This document shows, piece by piece, positions 51,801 to 58,938 of a stretch of 64,000 nucleotides of DNA. Within the stretch, counting starts at the first letter, position 1; every line of letters begins with the position of its first letter. The stretch is from Halosegnis rubeus (GTDB lineage: Archaea > Halobacteriota > Halobacteria > Halobacteriales > Haloarculaceae). A model generated the notes under the pieces. It did no database searches and was not told the origin of the DNA. It saw only the letters and a list, made by a program, of their open reading frames with translations. The translations under genes and the position numbers were made by a program. The stretch spans positions 434,001-498,000 of the forward strand of contig NZ_QJOW01000001.1 of assembly GCF_009184545.1 (NCBI RefSeq), written 5' to 3'.

Positions 51801-52071
51801 TTAGGGTTTGCAGTCTACCACTTGTTCCCTCGGTAAGAATCCGTGAGACAAGTCATATAGGTAGACTTCGGGCTGTGCCAGCCAGCCGATACTCCTATCC
51901 CCACCCAAATCGGGTGCAGACTCGGAGTTACTTTGATTGATGTCGAGGCGGATGTTCTCCGCCCCGTTCACGTCAGCATTGAACGCATCATCATGTTCTT
52001 CACACACGTACAAACCACGTTTGACACGCTGACTGTCGTCTTCCCTACCGCAGACGCAACACGTCTTGCCT
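51801..52071 (-). pseudogene. tnpB (IS1341-type, OrfB) C-terminal remnant
   Basis: Open ~89 codons to the stop. It begins after two stops with GKTCCVCGREDDSQRVKRGLYVCEEHD, the TnpB zinc finger (C-x2-C ... C-x2-H), then AFNADVNGAENIR (RuvC-III region with catalytic Asp), and ends GWLAQPEVYLYDLSHGF..REQVVDCKP, the standard tail of haloarchaeal OrfB. The N-terminal ~330 residues are gone. Its right end follows at 51750. Confidence 0.85.
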
Positions 52072-52138
52072 CATCAAAATACATTATATCAATCTATCCT
52101 GTGTTCTGTGAGTCACACGCTTTCCGAGATACTCCCAG

Positions 52139-52219
52139 GGGCTTCTCCCTCAATCAACAACATACTTCTTCGACCGCGAGAGCGGGACGTTTCACACGAG
52201 AGAACAGGTCGTGTCGTAG
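52139..52219 (+). pseudogene. Second tnpB C-terminal remnant, plus strand
   Basis: A 26-codon stretch reads GLLPQSTTYFFDRESG then TFHTREQVVS and a stop. It aligns with the tail of haloarchaeal OrfB (GWLAQPSTFLFD..REQV), including the remnant on the opposite strand ~70 bp away. The right-end hairpin at 52249 follows on the same strand, confirming the identity. Nothing further upstream is recognisable. Confidence 0.65.
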
Positions 52220-52248
52220 ACCAGCAAATATCCCACCTGCGGGACGGG

Positions 52249-52281
52249 AAGCCCCGCCGTTCACGACGGGGAGGATGTCAC
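52249..52281 (+). mobile_element. Right end (guide-RNA hairpin) of the second decayed TnpB element
   Basis: CCCCGCCG (52252-52259), loop tttca, CGACGGGG (52265-52272), one mismatch, followed by aggatgtca. Same structure as the ends at 42853 and 51750. The preceding 26-codon tnpB tail belongs to it. Confidence 0.7.
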
Positions 52282-52301
52282 GGTGCCGTACCGAACTAGA
52301 G

Positions 52302-52354
52302 GCTCTGCTGAAATCGTTAAGAACTGATAGAATCGGCGGGCGAGATACAGAGCC
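52302..52354. repeat. Short inverted-repeat element resembling an insertion-sequence end
   Basis: GGCTCTG (52302-52308) and CAGAGCC (52348-52354) face each other across 39 bp; the left end continues ctgaaatc. A related ggccctgttgaaatc occurs at 56212. This may be the scar or deletion derivative of a DDE-type insertion sequence. Low confidence. Confidence 0.3.
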
Positions 52355-52445
52355 ACGTCCACTCTAATCGTTGCCACCCGATAACTATATATTAAAAAAC
52401 ACTAATACATATCTGGTTTTTTATACTTGGTCCGTCCCAAATATA

Positions 52446-52796
52446 ATGATGCAAAAAGCCGTACTCCTCAGGTGTCCAATCTGCGACTCAGTCCGGACAC
52501 TCGAAGGTGAAAGAAACAGATACGCAAAAAATGACCTGTATAAAACTGCCAAGAATCATCTAGCCTCGCATAATCTCGACGAAACTAAATCTGCAATCCG
52601 AAAATGCGAGATAGTTTCTGACGCCGTTGAGATTGTCATTTATTCAGAGGACCACGACCCGCTTCCGAACAAAGAATGGAAACAACGAAACGCTACTTGG
52701 CTCCCAGAAAATGTTCTGGATCGAGTGGATACGTCTAACCCTTCGCCTGAATCATCAGCTGACACGACGCCGATTCAACTCCACAACGAGGATTGA
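52446..52796 (+). CDS. Small zinc-ribbon-like protein of unknown function
   Basis: 116 aa from the ATG at 52446, supported by ttttttatac centred 25 bp upstream (leaderless pattern). N-terminus MQKAVLLRCPICDSVRTLEG with C-x2-C, then KNHLASHNLDETKSAIRKCE, which supplies His and Cys residues that could complete a zinc site. C-terminal part ends in a Ser/Asp-rich tail. No family recognised; DNA or RNA binding is possible. Base composition matches the island. Confidence 0.65.
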   Translation: MMQKAVLLRCPICDSVRTLEGERNRYAKNDLYKTAKNHLASHNLDETKSAIRKCEIVSDAVEIVIYSEDHDPLPNKEWKQRNATWLPENVLDRVDTSNPSPESSADTTPIQLHNED

Positions 52797-52903
52797 CTAG
52801 TCACACCCAAGAGGATTCAGAGAATGAGTATTCGTATCACACTCTATGAAAGTCGTTCAGCCTGAGTAAACATGGAGACTAGTGTTCACTTCCAAACATT
52901 CGG

Positions 52904-55327
52904 GTGTCCATCCACAATACTAAATCTCTCTCGACAGGTGATCTAGTGAACGACAGAGAGCTTAGTGATCCCAAGTACTACCTCAACAGAGAACTCTCCG
53001 AGCTCGCATTCCAGGAACGAGTTCTTGAAGAGGGAATGGATGGACGCAATTTACCGCTTGAACGTCTTCGATTTCTAGCGTTCTTCACAAAAAACACTGA
53101 CGAGTTCTTTATGAAACGCGTTGGTGGGCTTAAACAGCAGATTGATGCCGGGATATCTGAGACGACACCGGATGGCCGGACACCGAAACAACAGTGGGTT
53201 GAAGTGCTCGATACTGCCCGTCCACTTTTTCGCCAACAGTCTGAATATTGGCAGTCAGTACTCAAACCGACGCTTGCAGAGGAAGGGATCGAGATTTGTA
53301 CTCCTGACGAGCTAACCGTAGGGGCGCAAGAACAGTTGCGTACGTACTTTGAGGAGTCCATTCTCCCGACTCTGACACCACTCGCATTTGATCCAGCTCA
53401 CCCATTCCCGTTCATCTCGAACCTCTCTCTTTCGCTTGCTGTTCTCTCGTCGAATGGAGGTAACGAGACAACATTCACCCGAATCAAGATACCTCCGAAC
53501 CAGCCTCGATTGATAGATGTCCCCACTGAGGCCGATCGATATCTTCTCATCGAAGACCTCATCGAATGTAATCTAGATCTACTACTCCCCGATCTTGACA
53601 TTCGCGATGTCTCAAAATTCAAAGTGACTCGGAACGCCGAGGTACGACGCAACGAAGAGGTCGCTGAGGACCTCACTGAGATGGTTGAGGACGTTCTTGA
53701 ACAGCGACGCTTCGCAACGGTGGTTCGACTTGAAGTTGACGCCGATATGCCTGCTGAGTCGCTGTCGATTCTTAAAACCCAACTTGGATTAGCCGACCGA
53801 GAAATATTCCATCGGACTGGTCCGATTGATTTTGAGGACTTTTTTAAACTCATTGAGATTGATCGCCCTGATCTCAAACCCTCCTCTTGGACGCCCAAAC
53901 CACACCCACGATTAGGCTCGTTGGCAAGTGACAGCTCAGATAATATGACGGAGATATTTGATAAGGTTAAAAAGGAGGATATCCTCGCGCATCACCCGTA
54001 TCATTCCTTTGAGGGAACAGTTCAACGGTTCCTACACGCGGCGGCGAACGATCCTGACGTACTCGCTGTGAAGGCAGCAATATATAGAACTGCGAGTGAT
54101 TCAAAAGTTATTGAAAGCCTCATCAATGCCGCAGAAAACGGCAAACAGGTAGCCGTGATGGTCGAGCTGAAGGCTCGATTCGACGAAAAAAACAATCTCG
54201 AGTGGGTCCGACAACTTGAACAAGAGGGAATCCACGTAGCCTACGGGACTGTCGGTTTGAAGACTCACACGAAGACGGCGCTCGTTGTTCGGCAAGAAGA
54301 CGATGGCGTTCAACTCTACTCACACATCGGTACCGGAAACTATCACTCAGGGACGGCGAAGGGGTATTCCGATTTGGGATTATTGACTGCAGATCGGGAT
54401 ATTGGGTTTGATCTCACGAAGGTGTTCAATTTCTTCACCGGGCCGACGCTCGATAACCGATTCCGAAAGCTCCTGATTGCACCTGTGACGATGCGCGAGC
54501 GGTTCACTGAGATGATCAGACGGGAAATTGATCACGCCCATGCTGATCGGAAGGCACGGATTGTAGTCAAGATAAATGGGCTTGAAGATCTTGAGATGGT
54601 CAAGGAGCTCTATCGTGCCTCGATAGCTGGTGTCGAGATCGACCTTATTGTTAGGGACATCTGCCGGCTTCGCCCCGGTATCGATGGGCTGAGCGAGAAC
54701 ATCACTGTACACTCGATTGTAGGTCGATTCCTTGAACACGCTCGAATATTTCACTTCGAGAACGGGGGAACCCCCGAGTGGTATATTGGTTCTGCCGACT
54801 GGATGACGCGAAATCTCGACTATCGAGTAGAGGCTGTTACTCCAGTCGAGAATACAGAACTGCGCAGACAACTCAGGTTCATCTTGGAGGCATCACTGAA
54901 AGATAACCGCCGCCGGTGGATAATGCAAAGCGACGGAAGCTACGAACGAGTCTTCCCCGATGACGGACCGGTGCGAGACATCCAAGAGATCTTAATGAAA
55001 GCGACTGAAGCAGCTCTCGACCGCGGCCACGGGCCAGGAATGGTCGTCGATACAGATCTCATTGATTCAACTCTCCTCATTGAGGATGTCGCAGAGGACA
55101 AAACGAACACCGTATCTGAGGAGTCAGACGAAGTCACTGCCGACGATGATAGAGAACAGGCCCATCCGAATGGTGGGGACGAGTCTGTCTTCGACACCCA
55201 CTCAGACCACTGGTATCAACCTGATAGCGAGACGTACGACTGGGCCGTTCGAACGACAGCCGGTGAACGACGATACTACAAGACACGTGATGGAGCGCGA
55301 GGTCGTCTTCAGGCCGAATATGAGTGA
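52904..55327 (+). CDS. ppk1: Polyphosphate kinase 1
   Basis: 807 aa; PPK1 is normally 690-740 aa, and the extra ~80 residues form an acidic C-terminal tail (DEVTADDDREQAHPNGGDES...GRLQAEYE). Domains are in order: N (YLNRELSELAFQERVLEEG), head (AFFTKNTDEFFMKRVGGLK), C1 with GLKTHTKTALVVR and YSHIGTGNYHSGTAKGYSDLG holding the phosphorylated His474, and C2 with HSIVGRFLEHARIFHFENGG holding His612. It makes polyphosphate from ATP, reversibly. GTG start at 52904 is tentative; a later GTG near 52946 is possible. Converges on a PPP phosphatase gene 21 bp away. PPK1 is patchy in haloarchaea, in line with island origin. Confidence 0.95.
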   Translation: MSIHNTKSLSTGDLVNDRELSDPKYYLNRELSELAFQERVLEEGMDGRNLPLERLRFLAFFTKNTDEFFMKRVGGLKQQIDAGISETTPDGRTPKQQWVEVLDTARPLFRQQSEYWQSVLKPTLAEEGIEICTPDELTVGAQEQLRTYFEESILPTLTPLAFDPAHPFPFISNLSLSLAVLSSNGGNETTFTRIKIPPNQPRLIDVPTEADRYLLIEDLIECNLDLLLPDLDIRDVSKFKVTRNAEVRRNEEVAEDLTEMVEDVLEQRRFATVVRLEVDADMPAESLSILKTQLGLADREIFHRTGPIDFEDFFKLIEIDRPDLKPSSWTPKPHPRLGSLASDSSDNMTEIFDKVKKEDILAHHPYHSFEGTVQRFLHAAANDPDVLAVKAAIYRTASDSKVIESLINAAENGKQVAVMVELKARFDEKNNLEWVRQLEQEGIHVAYGTVGLKTHTKTALVVRQEDDGVQLYSHIGTGNYHSGTAKGYSDLGLLTADRDIGFDLTKVFNFFTGPTLDNRFRKLLIAPVTMRERFTEMIRREIDHAHADRKARIVVKINGLEDLEMVKELYRASIAGVEIDLIVRDICRLRPGIDGLSENITVHSIVGRFLEHARIFHFENGGTPEWYIGSADWMTRNLDYRVEAVTPVENTELRRQLRFILEASLKDNRRRWIMQSDGSYERVFPDDGPVRDIQEILMKATEAALDRGHGPGMVVDTDLIDSTLLIEDVAEDKTNTVSEESDEVTADDDREQAHPNGGDESVFDTHSDHWYQPDSETYDWAVRTTAGERRYYKTRDGARGRLQAEYE

Positions 55328-55348
55328 TTCCGTGTCAGGTGTGTAAGT

Positions 55349-56032
55349 CTAGGCTGGGTCAACGACTTTGGAAGTAGCGCGTTCTTGATGCGTTTTCCCC
55401 TCTACAGTGATGAATTCATCATTCCGATAGTCGTACGCTGTGAGTGTTCCTCCGTAGACGCAACCGGTATCAAGGCAAACAGCATATTCTCGATTAACCG
55501 GGTGGTCATGAACGGTGTGGCCGAAAAAGACGCGGTACGGCCCGTCGTAGTCATCATACCAGAACGGTCCGTCATACCCGTTCCCGTGCGGGGCACGCAT
55601 CGTCAACAGCTCATCAACGGTGTGGTGTTTAAGCTGTCGCTGAGGATCGATACCGCCATGCACAACAAGTATGTCGTCGAACGAGATGGCAACAGGAAGT
55701 GAATTAAGATAGTCGAGGTCTCCGTTACGGAGCCAGTCTGGGTTCTTGTCGCCGCGCACGATCTTCTGTTCGTTATTTCCACGGACGCTGACGAGACGTG
55801 AATCCTCACGGACGAGATCAATGACACCAGGACTATCTGGCCCTTTTCTCACCAGATCACCGACTAAAAAGACAAAATCGTCATCATCTAAGTTGAGTTC
55901 CGCAAGAAGAACCTCAAGAGCGACACGACTTCCGTGGACATCTCCAATAATATAGACTCCTCGATCACTACTTATTTCGAACCGATCGTGCTGTGCTTCA
56001 ACGTCGGTATTGAACTGAGGTTTTGTGCTCAT
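55349..56032 (-). CDS. PPP-family metallophosphatase (PrpA/ApaH-like)
   Basis: 227 aa. Motifs: VYIIGDVHGSRVAL (GDxHG), FVFLVGDLVRKGPDS (GDxxxxGP), VSVRGNNEQKIV, LVVHGGIDP (HGG), VFFGHTVHDHP (GH) and CLDTGCVYGG (DTG). These are the serine/threonine phosphatase or dinucleoside-tetraphosphatase motifs. The canonical GNHE is GNNE here, replacing the His thought to act as proton donor; I have seen this variant in similar prokaryotic phosphatases but cannot verify its frequency. It is convergent with ppk1, so a link to polyphosphate or nucleotide turnover is possible. Confidence 0.85.
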   Translation of the reverse strand: MSTKPQFNTDVEAQHDRFEISSDRGVYIIGDVHGSRVALEVLLAELNLDDDDFVFLVGDLVRKGPDSPGVIDLVREDSRLVSVRGNNEQKIVRGDKNPDWLRNGDLDYLNSLPVAISFDDILVVHGGIDPQRQLKHHTVDELLTMRAPHGNGYDGPFWYDDYDGPYRVFFGHTVHDHPVNREYAVCLDTGCVYGGTLTAYDYRNDEFITVEGKTHQERATSKVVDPA

Positions 56033-56451
56033 TTAATCTGGTCTAGTGTCGAGTCAGTTGTTCTGAGAGTTGGTCTACAGGTTGATTTACCTCTGTTCTA
56101 CATGAATCAGTTGCTAATAGAGGGCAATACTGCTATGTAGTTCTCGGTGATTGACCGTGTTCTTCTGTGTGGATTCATCAAGTTGACAATCACTAAGTGA
56201 TAATTCACGCCGGCCCTGTTGAAATCCTATTCTTCAGATGCAAACTGGAGTGAAACAGCTGGTCGATGATGCCTGGTATTGACTACCGAGAATGTTACCA
56301 GCTCAGAGAAAAGTTGCGATCACCGTGTGAGATACACTGCGCGAATGTAGCAGCCTGCTCATCAGTAATTAAGACTATTTAATTCGGTCAGACAATTAGA
56401 CGCTGTGTCATTTTAGCGGTCCACCGCTTGATGATTACTGAATGCAGGGAC
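56033..56451. other. Intergenic stretch with possible insertion-sequence debris
   Basis: AT-rich, no supportable gene. ggccctgttgaaatc at 56212-56226 resembles the end at 52302. A short palindrome atcactaagtgat sits near 56190. Otherwise nothing recognised. Confidence 0.4.
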
Positions 56452-56565
56452 CTACGTGTCTACAAATTCAACATTTGTGATCTCGAACCGCGCTCCGCCG
56501 CCGGTCCCATCTGTAACACGAATGTGCCAACCGTGGGCATCAAGACCTTCGAACCACTCCGCGAT
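56452..56565 (-). pseudogene. Histidine kinase C-terminal remnant
   Basis: On the minus strand, codons ending at TAG 56452 read AEWFEGLDAHGWHIRVTDG, then TGGGARFEITNVEFVDT. The GW-x-I-x-V-T-D-G-x-x-G-G-A-R-F-E-I pattern is the last strand-turn-strand of the HATPase domain of haloarchaeal sensor kinases. About 37 residues remain; everything upstream is replaced by unrelated plus-strand coding sequence. Confidence 0.7.
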
Positions 56566-56736
56566 CTTGATGGTGACGACGACGATGCGCTCGTCTCGGC
56601 GGTCGCCGACTGGAGCACCGAGCAAATCCACGAGAACGACAAGGTCCCGGGGTCGCGGAGCGTGCGGCGACAGGCGGCGAAGCTGTGTCGCGCGAACGGG
56701 TACCAGATTCGCAACGACGACTGGCTCGGCGTGTGA
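56560..56736 (+). pseudogene. 3' fragment of a GC-rich gene of unknown function
   Basis: The plus frame ends GDDDDALVSAVADWSTEQIHE..VPGSRSVRRQAAKLCRANGYQIRNDDWLGV. It is GC-rich and acidic unlike its surroundings, so it looks like core haloarchaeal coding DNA. The open frame extends left to 56428, but that part is antisense to the histidine kinase tail, so only ~59 codons are likely original. The TGA stop belongs to the TnpB element right end. Family not recognised. Confidence 0.5.
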
Positions 56737-56790
56737 ACTACCCCTGCCTACTCGGCAACGCTTTGCGTTGCTTCCTTGAGGCAGGGGCTT
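56733..56790 (-). ncRNA. Right end and probable TnpB guide-RNA (omega/reRNA) 3' scaffold
   Basis: Outer stem CCCCTGCCT/AGGCAGGGG (56741-56749 with 56779-56787) encloses inner stem GCAACGC/GCGTTGC (56755-56761 with 5665-71 of the same block, i.e. 56765-56771), and overlaps the 3' end of tnpB. This is the position of the guide RNA scaffold in characterised TnpB systems; the guide would be the minus-strand sequence just beyond 56733. Transcription is not shown by sequence. Confidence 0.55.
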
Positions 56791-58031
56791 CCTGTTTCGA
56801 CGACGCGACTTGCAGAAACAGACTCTCGATGAGTTTGCTCCACAGCGGTCGCAGTCTCCGCAGGCGTTCTATCTTCGGAGTGAACCACTCCTAGCTTCTC
56901 CAAGCCGCGTTCCCAGACGTTCAACGCAGCGTTATAGTCACGGTCAGTAGTGTATCCGCAACTCGGGCAACTGTGTTCTCGGACCCAGAGCGGTTTGTCG
57001 GTTTTGACACCACACTCGTTACATGCTTTCGTGGTGTCTTTCGGGTCAACTTCCACGACGTGACAGCCACGCTTTCGTCCGTGGTGTTTCAGAATGGTGA
57101 TGAAGTCACGCCACCCGATTTCGTGCGTATTCCGACTATTCCGGCCGCTTTCCAGCATCCCCTTCACGTTCAGATTTTCCACGAATACGGCATCGTACTC
57201 AGTGGTGTAGAACGCCGCGACTTTGTGCTTGAAGTCTGATTTCTTGTTCCGCATTCGTTTGTGGACTTTGGCCACCATCTGTCGCTGTTCTTCCCAGTTA
57301 TTACTGCCGTGCTGTTTCCGCGATAAGTTCCGTTGCTCGTGTTCCAGCCGTTCCCGGTCGCTGGATAGGTTGAGGCGGCCGAGTTGTCTGCGGTCGGAAT
57401 CGTGGATGAAGTTCAAAATACCGAGGTCAAGCCCCACGGTATCTTTGGTGTCTAGCTCGGCTGGGTCGGGTTTGTCGGGTTCGGCTTGTTCGACGTTGAG
57501 ACAGGCGAACCATGCACCAGTACGGTCTTTTTTGATCGTGACGTGCTTCACGTCAGTCTCGTCTAGAAGGTCGCGGTGCAACCGGATAGGAACCTGTAGT
57601 GTTTCGCCGTTGACTTTCTTCAAAGTGAGGAGTCCACGCCCTGACGGGCCACTGTTGTCATCGAGTTCGAAACCCGTCTGGCGGTACGTGAAACTCCGGT
57701 ACTCGTGTGGTGCTTTCCAGTTCAACGAGCCAACGTCGTACCCGGCGTCTCGCCGTTTAGCGAGATTCGTGATGTTCGTTTCAATCTGCTCGACAGCTTG
57801 TTGCAGCACTGTCGAGTATACGTTGTTCAGGTCGGTCCACCAGTCTTTCAACTCAGGGAGTTCGTCTCGGACTTGTGTGACGCGCTGTTTGACCGTTCCA
57901 GCATCTTCGGGGATGCGGTTAAACCGGTGAAGCGCGTGGTTGTAGACCTGTCGCACGGTATCGCGTACCCAGTCTAGTCGCTCCCGCTGCTGACCGTCAG
58001 GGAACAGCCGGTATTTGAGTACGTAATCCAT
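56748..58031 (-). CDS. tnpB: TnpB RNA-guided nuclease (OrfB, IS1341 type), intact
   Basis: 427 aa. N-terminal domain MDYVLKYRLFPDGQQRERLDWV; RuvC-I Asp202 in TVGLDLGILNF; RuvC-II Glu285 in AVFVENLNVKGML; zinc finger C337-x2-C340 ... C355-x2-C358; RuvC-III Asp in TTDRDYNAALNVWERG. All catalytic residues are present, so nuclease activity is plausible. Usual size for the family. The start codon lies within the left-end hairpin and the stop within the right-end hairpin. TnpB proteins cut target DNA next to a short motif using the element's own right-end RNA, which keeps the element at its site. Confidence 0.93.
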   Translation of the reverse strand: MDYVLKYRLFPDGQQRERLDWVRDTVRQVYNHALHRFNRIPEDAGTVKQRVTQVRDELPELKDWWTDLNNVYSTVLQQAVEQIETNITNLAKRRDAGYDVGSLNWKAPHEYRSFTYRQTGFELDDNSGPSGRGLLTLKKVNGETLQVPIRLHRDLLDETDVKHVTIKKDRTGAWFACLNVEQAEPDKPDPAELDTKDTVGLDLGILNFIHDSDRRQLGRLNLSSDRERLEHEQRNLSRKQHGSNNWEEQRQMVAKVHKRMRNKKSDFKHKVAAFYTTEYDAVFVENLNVKGMLESGRNSRNTHEIGWRDFITILKHHGRKRGCHVVEVDPKDTTKACNECGVKTDKPLWVREHSCPSCGYTTDRDYNAALNVWERGLEKLGVVHSEDRTPAETATAVEQTHRESVSASRVVETGSPCLKEATQSVAE

Positions 58032-58092
58032 GCGTCGTACATGGATTATCCAGGCGCAGGAAGGTAAAGGTGTGCGCCCAGCTTCGCGGGGC

Positions 58093-58147
58093 GATTCATC
58101 TCCGCCCTACTCGCTCCCTTCGGTCGCTTCTTGAGGACGGAGGCTTC
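58093..58147 (-). mobile_element. Solo right end of another TnpB element, beside the intact one
   Basis: On the minus strand CTCCGTCCT (58142-58134) pairs with AGGGCGGAG (58108-58100), with gcgaccgaagggagcgag between and atgaatc after. Same layout as the intact element's right end (gaagcc, stem, inner sequence, gagtaggg, stem, terminal TGA-x). Its tnpB is absent; only ~34 bp separate it from the GNAT gene. Two elements were therefore inserted next to each other at the island edge. Confidence 0.6.
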
Positions 58148-58181
58148 TCGCCCAATCAGCTAAACAGGCTACGGTCCACTG

Positions 58182-58799
58182 CTATTTTCTCCTTGTGCGT
58201 TCGCACCTGTTCGCTTCGAACTCCGCCTGTGAAATCGTGTACCGGACCATGTCGTACACGCCGCCGTCGGGGTCCACCGTACTGCGACGCATCCGTCCCT
58301 CGCGGCGACCGCCGAACCGGTCGACGTACTTCGTGATGGCGCGTTCCGACGGCTCGTTCTCGGGGACGTGTTTGACGGCGACCATCGCCAAATCGAGTCG
58401 GTCGAAGGCGAGTTCGAGCAGGCGGGCCGCACGCTCACCGGAGTAGCCGTTTCCCCACGCTTGCTTGCGGAGCCACGCGCCGAGCGTGGCGAGCTCGCGG
58501 TCCCAGTCGACGCCGAGCCCGCCCATGCCGACGAACTCACCCGCCAGTTCGCCCTCGGTCGCGTACAGCGCGTACTGGCTCGCCTCGCCGTTCGCGAACT
58601 GCTCGCCCGACCGCTCGATGAACTCGGCGGACTCCTTTGGCGTCTCGTGGGGATCCCACGTCACGTAGCGCGTAATCTCGTCGATGTGTGGCGCGTCGGC
58701 GTTGACGTACTGATAGAAGTCGAGGGGGTCGAACGTCTCCGGGCGAAGCGCCTCGTAGCGAAGGCGGTCGGATTCGAGCATCTCGGGAAACAGCGACAT
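58182..58799 (-). CDS. GNAT-family N-acetyltransferase (RimJ/RimL-like)
   Basis: 205 aa from the ATG at 58799 (MSLFPEMLESDRLRYEALRP). GNAT pattern of the RimJ/RimL class: LESDRLRYEAL start, EFVGMGGLGVDWDRELATLGAWL (beta4 with the acidic motif), KQAWGNGYSGERAARLLELAF (acetyl-CoA loop Q/R-x-x-G-x-G/A replaced by W-G-N-G-Y-S-G-E), and a C-terminal VPENEPSERAITKYVDRFGGRREGRMR. Substrate not predictable. First GC-rich core gene to the right of the island; diverges from rfcL. Confidence 0.85.
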   Translation of the reverse strand: MSLFPEMLESDRLRYEALRPETFDPLDFYQYVNADAPHIDEITRYVTWDPHETPKESAEFIERSGEQFANGEASQYALYATEGELAGEFVGMGGLGVDWDRELATLGAWLRKQAWGNGYSGERAARLLELAFDRLDLAMVAVKHVPENEPSERAITKYVDRFGGRREGRMRRSTVDPDGGVYDMVRYTISQAEFEANRCERTRRK

Positions 58800-58938
58800 A
58801 CTCGTCGGGCGAACGGAGAGGGCTAAAACGGTTCCCCGCCCTGTCAGTGAGTGACAGACGAAGCGAAGTGACTGTCCGAAACGACTACCCACCGGCCCCC
58901 GCTACCGTGGACAAGAACAGACGCATGCAGGGACCAGT

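Larger units (their letters stand above)
56733..58063 (-). mobile_element. Intact IS1341-type (tnpB-only, IS200/IS605 superfamily) element
   Basis: Left end: a perfect 9-bp hairpin TAATCCATG (58024-58032) / CATGGATTA (58040-58048) with a 7-nt loop, ~16 nt inside a TTTAC (minus strand, 58068-58064), the layout of subterminal hairpin and target motif in this superfamily. Right end: nested hairpins at 56741-56787 then tagttcac ending at 56733. Only tnpB is present, no tnpA, so movement would need TnpA in trans. Removing 56733-58063 joins the flanks as GTG-TAA, restoring a stop codon for the upstream gene. Confidence 0.75.
42358..58181. other. AT-richer accessory island downstream of tRNA-Arg
   Basis: From the tRNA 3' end to the GNAT gene, coding and spacer DNA is clearly more AT-rich than both flanks, with third positions often A or T (compare ppk1 or the opp-type genes with rfcL). 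It contains the importer, phosphodiesterase, ppk1 and phosphatase modules, one intact and several decayed TnpB elements, and gene fragments. No integrase and no second copy of the tRNA 3' end was found by eye, so a tRNA-targeted integration is only suggested. It may have been built by several insertions; a GC-rich patch at 56480-56736 argues for that. Confidence 0.7.

Noticed and set aside
57223-57930. 235-codon plus-strand Cys/Ser/Arg-rich frame opposite tnpB
   Set aside because: Antisense of the intact tnpB gene, with no independent support.
42340-58181. Duplicate of the tRNA-Arg 3' end as an attachment site at the far side of the island
   Set aside because: I looked for the ttcaaatccctcagggctcg string and close variants near the right edge and around the composition shifts but found none. 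A tool search could still find a degenerate copy.
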